From Bacteroidota bacterium (GTDB lineage Bacteria; Bacteroidota; Bacteroidia; NORP154): DNA of 7,094 nt. Below are positions 1 through 6,019 of this stretch, one piece after another. The DNA is taken from assembly GCA_002401055.1 (NCBI GenBank), contig NVRZ01000163.1, positions 1-7,094 of the forward strand. The letters run 5' to 3'. Positions within the stretch are counted from its first letter, which is position 1; every line of letters begins with the position of its first letter. The notes under the pieces are model-generated. The model was given only the letters and a program-made list of their open reading frames with translations, had not been told where the DNA came from and made no database searches. The translations under genes and the position numbers were made by a program.

Positions 1-778
1 CTATTGCCAACCTGTCTACATCAGGGTCTACAGCAAAACCCAAGTCTGCATTTGCCTCAACAATTTTTGTTGATAGCTCAGTTAGATTTTCCGCCAATGG
101 CTCAGGATTGTGAGGAAATTCTCCAGTTGGCTCGGCATACAGCTCAACAACATTTGAAACTCCCAATGCTTTCAACAAAGGAGGCACTGAAATTCCACCA
201 GTTGAGTTAACGCAATCGACTGCTACCGTGTAATTCTGTTGAGCAATAATGTCTCTATCCACCAAGGATAAATTCAGAATCATTTCAATGTGCTTTTCAA
301 TATAAGTGGAGTCTTCCTTTATGACTCCCAACGCGTCCACCTCAGCATAATCATAGTCATCAGTCTCAGCAAGCTTCAATATTTCGGTGCCATCATCTGC
401 AGAGATAAACTCTCCTTTTGCGTTTAGCAATTTTAGAGCATTCCAGTTTCTCGGATTGTGGCTGGCAGTCAGGATAATTCCACCATCTGCATTCTCTGCC
501 GTTACCGCAACTTCCACGGTCGGCGTGGTAGACAGGCCTAGATGCAGTACATCGATACCCATTCCTTGCAAGGTGCCAAGAGCAATTTTTGTAACCATTT
601 CTCCGGAAATCCTTGCGTCTCGCCCCAGAACTACAAGGGGTTTTGGTTTTCCACATTGATGCTTAACCCACTTACCGTACGCGCTTATAAACCGCGTAAT
701 ATCAATTGGAGTAAGTCCTTCGCCCGATACGCCACCAATTGTGCCTCTAATTCCGGATATTGATTTTATTAATGTCAT
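1..778 (-). CDS. glmM: Phosphoglucosamine mutase, N-terminal part (cut by window edge)
   Basis: This gene encodes an alpha-D-phosphohexomutase that interconverts glucosamine-6-phosphate and glucosamine-1-phosphate in the cytoplasm, feeding UDP-GlcNAc, peptidoglycan and LPS synthesis. The minus-strand frame starts at an ATG at 776-778 and stays open to position 1, giving 259 residues of a family usually about 460 long. It begins MTLIKSISGIRGTIGG, the usual start of Bacteroidota GlmM proteins. The phosphoserine loop TASHNP lies at residues 104-109, with the catalytic Ser at 106. The metal-binding loop DPDVDR is at 251-256 (Asp251, Asp253, Asp255). The sugar-binding and phosphate-binding domains lie outside the window. 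The gene is divergent from the TPR gene, with a 166-bp gap. No frame damage is seen. A phosphomannomutase role is possible because the family overlaps in specificity, but the N-terminus favours GlmM. Confidence 0.93.
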   Translation of the reverse strand, partial: MTLIKSISGIRGTIGGVSGEGLTPIDITRFISAYGKWVKHQCGKPKPLVVLGRDARISGEMVTKIALGTLQGMGIDVLHLGLSTTPTVEVAVTAENADGGIILTASHNPRNWNALKLLNAKGEFISADDGTEILKLAETDDYDYAEVDALGVIKEDSTYIEKHIEMILNLSLVDRDIIAQQNYTVAVDCVNSTGGISVPPLLKALGVSNVVELYAEPTGEFPHNPEPLAENLTELSTKIVEANADLGFAVDPDVDRLAI

Positions 779-799
779 TATACGATGATTTTAAAGACA

Positions 800-807
800 T
801 AAATATA
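800..807 (-). promoter_or_regulatory. Possible -7 element for glmM
   Basis: Read on the minus strand this is TATATTTA, one mismatch from the Bacteroidota -7 consensus TAnnTTTG, and 21 bases before the glmM ATG. No convincing TTG -33 element is seen upstream. The region is AT-rich, so a chance match is quite possible. Confidence 0.22.
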
Positions 808-921
808 GTAGTTTTTATGAGGCATGATAACATTATTACGGTTGCTGCGGGCTGAAAATTGTTAATTATTTTGTTGATTAATAATTCAAGTATACAGAGG
901 ATAATACTGAAAGTTTTGTGC

Positions 922-929
922 TATATTTG
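922..929 (+). promoter_or_regulatory. Candidate -7 element for the TPR-comA-aroE gene run
   Basis: The octamer TATATTTG fits the Bacteroidota sigma-70 -7 consensus TAnnTTTG exactly and ends 15 bases before the TPR start codon. This would give a very short leader of about 10 bases. No clear TTG is visible at the expected -33 spacing. It lies in the divergent gap shared with glmM and is the best promoter candidate for the plus-strand genes down to aroE. The call rests on motif match and position only. Confidence 0.4.
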
Positions 930-944
930 AATTAAGACACCCGT

Positions 945-2129
945 ATGGCAGACAAGCGAGAATACACAGATAAGAGCGACGAAAATTCTTCGACGGTAGG
1001 TAGATATGAAGAGATGGTCGAAAATCAAAAGCAATACTTTTTTGATGTAGATCAATTTGAAGATATTATAGAACACTATGTAAGTGAAGGTGAGTTGAAA
1101 TCAGCTCGATCAGCAGTAAAATTTGCCATTTCCCAGCACCCTTTTTCAACTGAACTGATTCTTAAAAATGCTCAGATACTTGCGGACTCCCGCAAACCGC
1201 ACAAAGCGTTAAAGGCTCTGGCTAAAATTGAGAGCATCGAACTGGAAAATCCTGATTTATTCCTGATAAAGGGAAGCATCTATTCCCAGTTGAGAGAGCA
1301 CAAGAAAGCCATTAATTGCTATCGCACTGCTTTGGATAAATCTGAAGACAAAGGTGAAATTTGGATGTACATTGCATTTGAATACCAGAACCTGGGTAAC
1401 AGCAAGAAGGCACTAGACTTTTTTAAAAAGACTGTTATAGAAGACCCAGACAATGAGCTCGCTCTTTATGAAATAGCGTTTTGTTATGAGTTGAATAACA
1501 GTTTGCAAGATAGTATTGGTTACTACACCGAATTCCTTGAAACATACCCCTACTCACATGCAGCTTGGTACAATCTGGGAATTAATTATTCCAAGCTCAA
1601 AAAATACAGTGAAGCAATAGATGCGTATGAATATGCAATTGCTATTGATGAGAATTTTGCTTCTGCGTATTTCAATAAGGCAAATGCGCTCGCTAATCTA
1701 AACAGATACCAAGAAGCAATTGATTTATATGAAGAAACATTTAAGTATGAAGAACCAGATGCCATCACATTTTACTACATAGGTGAATGCTATGAGAATG
1801 CAGAGCAATATGAAGATGCTATAGTCAATTATACAAAAGCGACAGAAGTAGACCCGGAAATGGCCGATGCATGGCTATCTATCGCTATGGTAATGGATTT
1901 GGACAAAAGGCCAATTGAAGGTTTGAGGTTCATAGAAAAAGCAATAGATCTCGAACCTGAAAGTTCAGATTTTTGGCATATGTATGCGAACTATTTGCAA
2001 AAACTTCAATACAATCATGAAGCAGAACATGCGTATCATGAAGCCACGAGTCTGGATTCAAAGAATATATACATATGCTTGACTACTCAGAATTTTACTT
2101 TAACAGTGGCAGCCCTGAAAGAGCAATAG
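945..2129 (+). CDS. TPR-repeat protein, N-terminal 377 residues before a frameshift
   Basis: This is a tetratricopeptide-repeat protein, a helical scaffold likely to bind other proteins; no enzyme domain or signal peptide is seen, so it is probably cytoplasmic. After an acidic N-terminus (1-35), TPR-like helix pairs run every 34 residues from about residue 103 to 374. Typical positions include W140..Y142, A156..F160, W208..G212, A224..Y228, A258..Y262, Y278..G280, A292..Y296 and a Pro near each repeat end. The native frame runs to Ile377 (ATA at 2073-2075). The last 17 codons are out of frame and lack TPR character, and end at a TAG. One extra G after 2077 would restore Trp-Leu-Asp-Tyr and join the next feature, making a 470-residue protein. 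The gene is first in a co-oriented run that continues into comA. Its exact partner is unknown. Confidence 0.85.
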   Translation: MADKREYTDKSDENSSTVGRYEEMVENQKQYFFDVDQFEDIIEHYVSEGELKSARSAVKFAISQHPFSTELILKNAQILADSRKPHKALKALAKIESIELENPDLFLIKGSIYSQLREHKKAINCYRTALDKSEDKGEIWMYIAFEYQNLGNSKKALDFFKKTVIEDPDNELALYEIAFCYELNNSLQDSIGYYTEFLETYPYSHAAWYNLGINYSKLKKYSEAIDAYEYAIAIDENFASAYFNKANALANLNRYQEAIDLYEETFKYEEPDAITFYYIGECYENAEQYEDAIVNYTKATEVDPEMADAWLSIAMVMDLDKRPIEGLRFIEKAIDLEPESSDFWHMYANYLQKLQYNHEAEHAYHEATSLDSKNIYICLTTQNFTLTVAALKEQ

Positions 2130-2356
2130 AATTGATACTGGAGGGTATGGGACACGTTCCTTCGAACGCGGAATTGGAATACCGTATTACCGCTTATTAT
2201 TTAGAAAATAAAGAGAGAAACAAAGCATATAACCATCTGGTTAACGGACTTGAACTTGACTATGAAAAGCACAGCATCCTTCTAACATTTTATCCAAGAG
2301 CCAATGAATTGGAATCAATAACCGATCTTATTGCTCTTTACAGAGAAGATTCCTAA
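2075..2356 (+). pseudogene. C-terminal part of the same TPR protein, displaced by frameshift
   Basis: This is the detached C-terminal portion of the upstream TPR gene, in the frame shifted relative to it. It contains a TPR-type helix pair (DYSEFYFNSGSPERAIELI), then another (ELEYRITAYYLENKERNKAY) and a C-terminal FYPRANELE segment. It continues the 34-residue rhythm of the N-terminal part without a break once one base is added at 2077/2078. The ATG at 2075 falls at the break by chance and is unlikely to be a true start. No slippery heptamer is visible that would suggest programmed frameshifting. Either the gene is inactivated by a one-base deletion or the base was lost in sequencing (a GG read as G). 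It ends 41 bp before comA. Confidence 0.82.
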
Positions 2357-2397
2357 AATATTTCTACTTATTTTCGCATTCTCAATTTTCTGCAGCG

Positions 2398-3180
2398 ATG
2401 AATTACGATATACCTGGTTTACCCGATAGAACTACAATACCAAGAGACAATGGCCTAACCATGGTCATGGACAAAGGATTAAGCATACGAGAGGTGGAGG
2501 ACATGATCTCCGTTGGTGGTAAATATATTGACATTGTTAAACTTGGGTTTGGCACTTCAATTATCACCCCTAATCTGAAGGAGAAATTAAAACTATACAA
2601 AGACGCAAACATCAAAACTTCTTTTGGTGGTACATTATTCGAACTCTTCATAGCGAAGGGGATGTTCGATGACTACAGAAAAATGCTGGACATGTATGAC
2701 ATGGAAATGGCCGAGGTGTCTGACGGTTCAATAATACTGCCGCATGATGAAAAATGTGAATACATCAGGAAGCTCGGTGAACAGGTAACTGTTATGTCAG
2801 AGGTAGGATCAAAAGATGAGGCGAAAATTATTCCTCCGTATAAATGGATAAGCCTGATGCAGGCGGAATTAGATGCCGGAGCCTGGAAAGTAATTGGAGA
2901 GGCCAGGGAAGGTGGAAATGTGGGCTTATTCCGAGCTTCTGGCGAAGTGAGAATGGGATTGGTGGAAGAAATCCTTACCAAGATCCCTGCAGAAAAAATT
3001 CTATGGGAAGCGCCTCAGAAGACCCAACAAGTCTGGTTTATACATCTTTTGGGCACCAATGTAAACTTGGGTAACATTGCGCCGGTAGAAGTAATTCCCC
3101 TCGAGACTCTAAGGCTCGGACTTAGAGGAGATACTTTTGATCTCTTCCTGAAGGAGGGTACTGCCAAACTAACTGACTAG
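2398..3180 (+). CDS. comA: Phosphosulfolactate synthase (ComA-like)
   Basis: This is a 260-residue TIM-barrel protein of the ComA family (PF02679), which adds sulfite to phosphoenolpyruvate to give (2R)-phospho-3-sulfolactate. In methanogens this is the first step of coenzyme M synthesis. Conserved blocks in order are KLGFGTS (48-54), GGTLFE (77-82), EVSDGS (106-111), SEVGSKD (134-140), EAREGGNVGL (168-177), and WEAPQKTQQVWF (203-214) followed by GTNVNLGNI (219-227). The length matches the family. Bacteroidota are not known to make coenzyme M, so the product more likely feeds another sulfonate, such as sulfolactate or a cysteate-derived sulfonolipid; that is inference. The family also includes plant HSA32-type proteins, so activity is not certain. 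No Shine-Dalgarno precedes the ATG. A rhodanese gene follows after 43 bp. Confidence 0.88.
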   Translation: MNYDIPGLPDRTTIPRDNGLTMVMDKGLSIREVEDMISVGGKYIDIVKLGFGTSIITPNLKEKLKLYKDANIKTSFGGTLFELFIAKGMFDDYRKMLDMYDMEMAEVSDGSIILPHDEKCEYIRKLGEQVTVMSEVGSKDEAKIIPPYKWISLMQAELDAGAWKVIGEAREGGNVGLFRASGEVRMGLVEEILTKIPAEKILWEAPQKTQQVWFIHLLGTNVNLGNIAPVEVIPLETLRLGLRGDTFDLFLKEGTAKLTD

Positions 3181-3223
3181 TTAGATTCACGATATTTAGA
3201 TTACCTGTTAAACATTCAAACAA

Positions 3224-3541
3224 ATGAAGGAGATAAGCGTTGTAGAACTGAAAGCCAAAATAGATGCTAAGGAGGATTACCAGCTCGTTGATGTGAGAGA
3301 ACAATATGAAATAGATATTTGCTCTATCGGGGGTGATTCCATTCCGATGGGAACAGTTCTTAACGAAACAGAAAAGATATCCAGAGATAAGCAGGTAATT
3401 ATACATTGTAGAAGTGGACAGCGATCCGCAGCAGTTATCATGCAATTAGAATCAGCGCATGGATATGAAAACCTCTATAATCTTACCGGCGGAATATTGG
3501 CGTATGCGGACGAAGTAGATAATAGCCTCACAAAATACTAA
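3224..3541 (+). CDS. Single-domain rhodanese-like sulfurtransferase
   Basis: This is a 105-residue single rhodanese domain, a cytoplasmic protein that carries sulfane sulfur as a cysteine persulfide. The first conserved block is LVDVREQYEIDICSIGG (21-37, the CH2A-like strand-helix unit). The active-site loop is HCRSGQRS (61-68), with Cys62 as the persulfide residue and Arg67 closing a six-residue loop, the sulfurtransferase length rather than the longer Cdc25-phosphatase type. The C-terminal LTGGILAYADEVD (87-99) is typical of small bacterial rhodaneses and of the C-terminal domain of MoeB/ThiF fusions. A second Cys sits at 33. It lies between comA and the VTT membrane protein with gaps of 43 and 12 bp. 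A link to sulfite or thiosulfate handling with ComA is attractive but unproven. Confidence 0.9.
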   Translation: MKEISVVELKAKIDAKEDYQLVDVREQYEIDICSIGGDSIPMGTVLNETEKISRDKQVIIHCRSGQRSAAVIMQLESAHGYENLYNLTGGILAYADEVDNSLTKY

Positions 3542-3553
3542 GCATTCCTTTCG

Positions 3554-4168
3554 ATGGCCGGGCTCAAAGATTTCATATTATTCAAGTGGTTAAAACAACT
3601 AAAAGATTGGGTTGAATCATTTTCGGAGAAGCCAAACGGAGAACGCGCATTGTTCATCTTCTCCTTTATAGAAGCGTCGTTCTTCCCAATTCCTCCAGAT
3701 GTGCTTCTTATTGCAATGGGATTTTCAGTCCCAAAGAAAGCATTTAGATTTGCCCTAATCTGTACCGCTGGATCTCTTGCCGGAGCTGTATTGGGATATT
3801 CAATTGGAATGTACTTTGGAGACGTTGGAGAAAGCATGATCAACTTTTTTGATCCAAGTAAAAACGCAGTAGATAAAATTGATGGGTGGTTTATAGAATA
3901 CGGATTTGGAGGAATATTACTTGCCGCGATTACACCAATTCCCTTTAAGGTATTCACCATCGCCTCTGGTATATTTGAGTATCCTTTTTGGTTGTTCATG
4001 ACGGCTTCTCTGATCGGAAGATCATTCAGATTCTTTTTGGTGAGCGCATTATTTTACTTTTTTGGCAAGCAAATCAAGCCATTTATTGATAAGAATTTTG
4101 AAATTCTCGCAATCCTCTTTTCTATTTTGCTCGTAGCTGGCTTTATAGGCTTAAGATATCTCCATTGA
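3554..4168 (+). CDS. VTT/DedA-type membrane protein (YqaA-like)
   Basis: This is a 204-residue polytopic inner-membrane protein of the VTT (SNARE-associated/DedA) superfamily, nearest in pattern to the YqaA subgroup. Hydrophobic segments lie at about 32-57, 65-88, 117-141, 144-170 and 182-202. Characteristic features are the re-entrant-loop motif E40..FFPIPPD (43-49), a glycine-rich helix GSLAGAVLGY (73-82), the second loop AITPIPFKVFTIASGIF (125-141), and GRSFRF (155-160). Some DedA-family proteins recycle undecaprenyl phosphate or affect membrane-potential homeostasis; whether this one does so cannot be told from sequence. It begins 12 bp after the rhodanese gene and its TGA is only 2 bp before the aroE ATG, so the genes are probably translated from one mRNA. 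Confidence 0.88.
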   Translation: MAGLKDFILFKWLKQLKDWVESFSEKPNGERALFIFSFIEASFFPIPPDVLLIAMGFSVPKKAFRFALICTAGSLAGAVLGYSIGMYFGDVGESMINFFDPSKNAVDKIDGWFIEYGFGGILLAAITPIPFKVFTIASGIFEYPFWLFMTASLIGRSFRFFLVSALFYFFGKQIKPFIDKNFEILAILFSILLVAGFIGLRYLH

Positions 4169-4170
4169 GC

Positions 4171-4929
4171 ATGAAACGATTGTTCGGTCTGATTGGAACG
4201 CCGCTCTCCCACTCCTTTTCCAAAACCTATTTTACAGAGAAGTTTGCGTCTGAAAAGATACTAGATGCTAAATACAAAGAATTCCCCTTAAAGGAGATCG
4301 GTATGCTACCAGAGTTAATTGAGAAAAACCCTGATTTACTTGGCCTCAACGTCACGATTCCATATAAGCTAAAGGTTATGAATTTTATGGATGAGGTTGA
4401 CTCCGTTGCAAATGATGTGGGTGCAGTTAACACGATTGTAGTTACGCGTGATAAGGATTACAGCAAGTCTATCTCACTCAAGGGTTACAATACGGATGTG
4501 AAGGGCTTTGAGCTCTCGCTCGTCCCCATTATTGGACCAGAACATACGAGCGCACTCGTACTTGGAAGTGGTGGAGCTGCAAGAGCTATCATATACGTGT
4601 TAAAAAAACTAGGTATTGATTATAAGGTTGTAAGCCGAAATCCAACTGGGGGCCGAAGCATTTCCTATGATGATTTGACCAAAGATATAATGGAGTCCCA
4701 CTCGCTAATTATCAATAGCAGTCCTGTGGGAATAGAGCCAAATACTGGTGCCGCTCCCAATATTCCCTATGAATACTTGAACAGCACACATATTCTCTAC
4801 GACCTGATCTACAATCCGGAAGAAACCGAATTCCTTAAAAGAGGAAAACTTGCCGGTGCTACCACAAAAAACGGGTTGGAAATGTTGAAGGCCCAGGCTG
4901 AAAAGAGTTGGGAGATATGGAACCTATGA
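4171..4929 (+). CDS. aroE: Shikimate dehydrogenase
   Basis: This cytoplasmic enzyme reduces 3-dehydroshikimate to shikimate with NADPH in the pathway to chorismate and aromatic amino acids. I chose the ATG at 4171 (252 residues, MKRLFGLIGTPLSHSFSK), because it begins right at the conserved G-x-P-x-x-H-S-x-S substrate motif. A TTG at 4165 would add two residues and overlap the upstream stop. Visible motifs are PLSHSFSK (11-18), NVTIPYK (60-66, catalytic Lys66), GAVNT (84-88), GYNTD (105-109, catalytic Asp109), the Rossmann loop LGSGGAARA (131-139), INSSPVGIEPN (181-191), YDLIYNPEET (210-219) and NGLEML (234-239). Length and motifs are complete. It is the last plus-strand gene of the run, and its stop overlaps the end of the convergent minus-strand gene by 6 bp. 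Confidence 0.96.
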   Translation: MKRLFGLIGTPLSHSFSKTYFTEKFASEKILDAKYKEFPLKEIGMLPELIEKNPDLLGLNVTIPYKLKVMNFMDEVDSVANDVGAVNTIVVTRDKDYSKSISLKGYNTDVKGFELSLVPIIGPEHTSALVLGSGGAARAIIYVLKKLGIDYKVVSRNPTGGRSISYDDLTKDIMESHSLIINSSPVGIEPNTGAAPNIPYEYLNSTHILYDLIYNPEETEFLKRGKLAGATTKNGLEMLKAQAEKSWEIWNL

Positions 4930-5538
4930 GTTCTGTCTGAGATAATATTTTACCAATCTAAAATTTAGCTCCTCGACCATTTCAGAAAAGCCCTTACTCA
5001 ACACCGGAAACGGCTTGGACCTTCTCACATAGTACGGGAAAGGTCGCTCCAAGGCCTTGAACTGATTGTCCATTACCAGAATTCCTTTCATCGTCCCACC
5101 AAAAGCTTGAAAAGCTACATCGCCCACATCGACGATAAACATATGATCAAAAACTGGCTTAATGCGAGGATCATTTTCCAGATTATCATTCACAAAAATG
5201 CTATCAACTTTATTTTGCCGAATGCGGTTGCTGTTGTTACTGAAGAAAAAATAGACCGGGCAAAACTTGAATTCCATCCGGAACGCCTTAACTATTTCAA
5301 TGTTTCGTTCTCTAAGATTTTCCTCCAGTTGGCTTACAGCTTTAAAATTATCGGCCTCTCTGAGAAGCTTAAGCTGTAGTTCAGCTGTATGCAATCGAAC
5401 TAATATGCAACCTGTACTAAGATGTTTTATCGACATTTCGCTCCTGGCACGAGTTTGACGACAGGAATTGGCAACAAACATGAGCATAAGCAGCATTCCA
5501 ACAAATAAGCCTAAATAGTGAGTTTTTCCAGACACCAT
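4924..5538 (-). CDS. Unrecognised membrane-anchored or lipoprotein-like protein
   Basis: I do not recognise this 204-residue protein with confidence. The N-terminus has a short basic stretch and a hydrophobic segment (about 8-24) ending FVANSC, with Cys26. This could be a loose lipobox, since Bacteroidota accept Ser before the Cys, or simply a membrane anchor. Residues 43-88 look like a charged, helix-forming stretch. A mixed alpha/beta region follows with FKFCPVYFFFSNNSNRI (90-106) and a block FIVDVGDVAFQAFGGTMKGILVM (134-156), written here only as a landmark for the core. It starts 7 bp after the DUF4907 gene and is probably co-transcribed with it, so both may act in the envelope. Its C-terminal codons overlap the end of aroE by 6 bp. 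The codon use looks coding throughout. Confidence 0.8.
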   Translation of the reverse strand: MVSGKTHYLGLFVGMLLMLMFVANSCRQTRARSEMSIKHLSTGCILVRLHTAELQLKLLREADNFKAVSQLEENLRERNIEIVKAFRMEFKFCPVYFFFSNNSNRIRQNKVDSIFVNDNLENDPRIKPVFDHMFIVDVGDVAFQAFGGTMKGILVMDNQFKALERPFPYYVRRSKPFPVLSKGFSEMVEELNFRLVKYYLRQNS

Positions 5539-5545
5539 TTAAAAT

Positions 5546-5899
5546 CTACTTTTCTTTCATTTCATAAACCCCAAGGCTGTCCAATTCCTGTGGTGTAACC
5601 GACGGTGGGATGATGTTTCGTCTGATCTTATTCGCAACAAATTGCGCAGTCTTTGCGGCATCTTCCTCCGACTTAAAACCATAGTGCTCCGGTACTGAAG
5701 GAATAATATCCTGATGAATGTATTGCTGCCCGTCCAGAAATATATTATATCCCCAGCCTGTATCCGCTTTAAAAGTCTCAGTTCGGATATCCAGTTTTAC
5801 CACCATCTTATATTCAATTGCCTCCACGACCTCCGATTCCTGAGACATACTCGTAAGAAAGAAAGAGCTTAACAAAAGAACTAAAATGTATTGTTTCAT
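5546..5899 (-). CDS. DUF4907 exported protein
   Basis: This is a 117-residue exported protein of unknown function that I assign to the Bacteroidota family DUF4907 from its conserved core. Residues 1-19 form a signal peptide: Lys2, then the hydrophobic YILVLLLSSFFLTSM, with likely cleavage near Ser19-Gln20. The core reads GWGYNIFLDGQQYIHQDIIP (48-67), then GFKSEEDAAKTAQFVANKI (74-92), then IPP..T..ELDSLGVYE (97-113), the family's characteristic C-terminus. The fold is probably a small beta-sheet plus one helix; no catalytic motif is seen. It is the first gene of a two-gene minus-strand unit, 7 bp before the lipoprotein-like gene, and is divergent from uvrB. The secreted protein would act in the periplasm or outer envelope. 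Confidence 0.85.
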   Translation of the reverse strand: MKQYILVLLLSSFFLTSMSQESEVVEAIEYKMVVKLDIRTETFKADTGWGYNIFLDGQQYIHQDIIPSVPEHYGFKSEEDAAKTAQFVANKIRRNIIPPSVTPQELDSLGVYEMKEK

Positions 5900-5935
5900 A
5901 TCTACGTTATTTATAGAACTTCCATAGATGTCTAG

Positions 5936-5943
5936 TAAAATTA
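5936..5943 (-). promoter_or_regulatory. Possible -7 element for the DUF4907 unit
   Basis: Read on the minus strand this is TAATTTTA, one base from TAnnTTTG, and 36 bases before the DUF4907 start codon. No clear -33 TTG is seen. This is a weak call in an AT-rich gap. Confidence 0.2.
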
Positions 5944-5975
5944 GAAAAAGCTACTGCTTATTCAAATCCTATGGG

Positions 5976-5983
5976 TAATTTTG
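5976..5983 (+). promoter_or_regulatory. Candidate -7 element for uvrB
   Basis: TAATTTTG matches the Bacteroidota -7 consensus TAnnTTTG exactly and lies 36 bases before the uvrB ATG, which would leave a leader of about 30 bases. A -33 TTG at normal spacing is not obvious. No SOS-type operator was recognised beside it, although uvrB is damage-inducible in many bacteria. Confidence 0.42.
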
Positions 5984-6019
5984 CATCCGATATAAATCAG
6001 ATCCCGCTTTAACACGACA

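Noticed and set aside
393..656. Open frames on either strand inside the glmM region
   Set aside because: They lie wholly inside the reading frame of glmM, have no family likeness, and are shadows of it.
2060..2130. Programmed ribosomal frameshift or re-initiation at the ATG at 2075
   Set aside because: No slippery heptamer or strong downstream stem is visible, and the ATG sits inside what should be the Ile-Trp codons of one continuous TPR frame. A lost base is simpler.
3169..3184. Hairpin CTAACT-GACT-AGTTAG over the comA stop codon, as a terminator
   Set aside because: The stem is only 6 bp and AT-rich, and no T-run follows (ATTCAC). It would also cut off the closely spaced rhodanese gene.
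3122..3445. Minus-strand open frame across the comA end and rhodanese gene
   Set aside because: It is antisense to two well-supported genes and its translation shows no recognisable motif.
4165..4170. TTG at 4165 as the aroE start
   Set aside because: The ATG at 4171 starts directly before the conserved N-terminal strand, avoids overlap with the upstream stop, and gives a normal family length.
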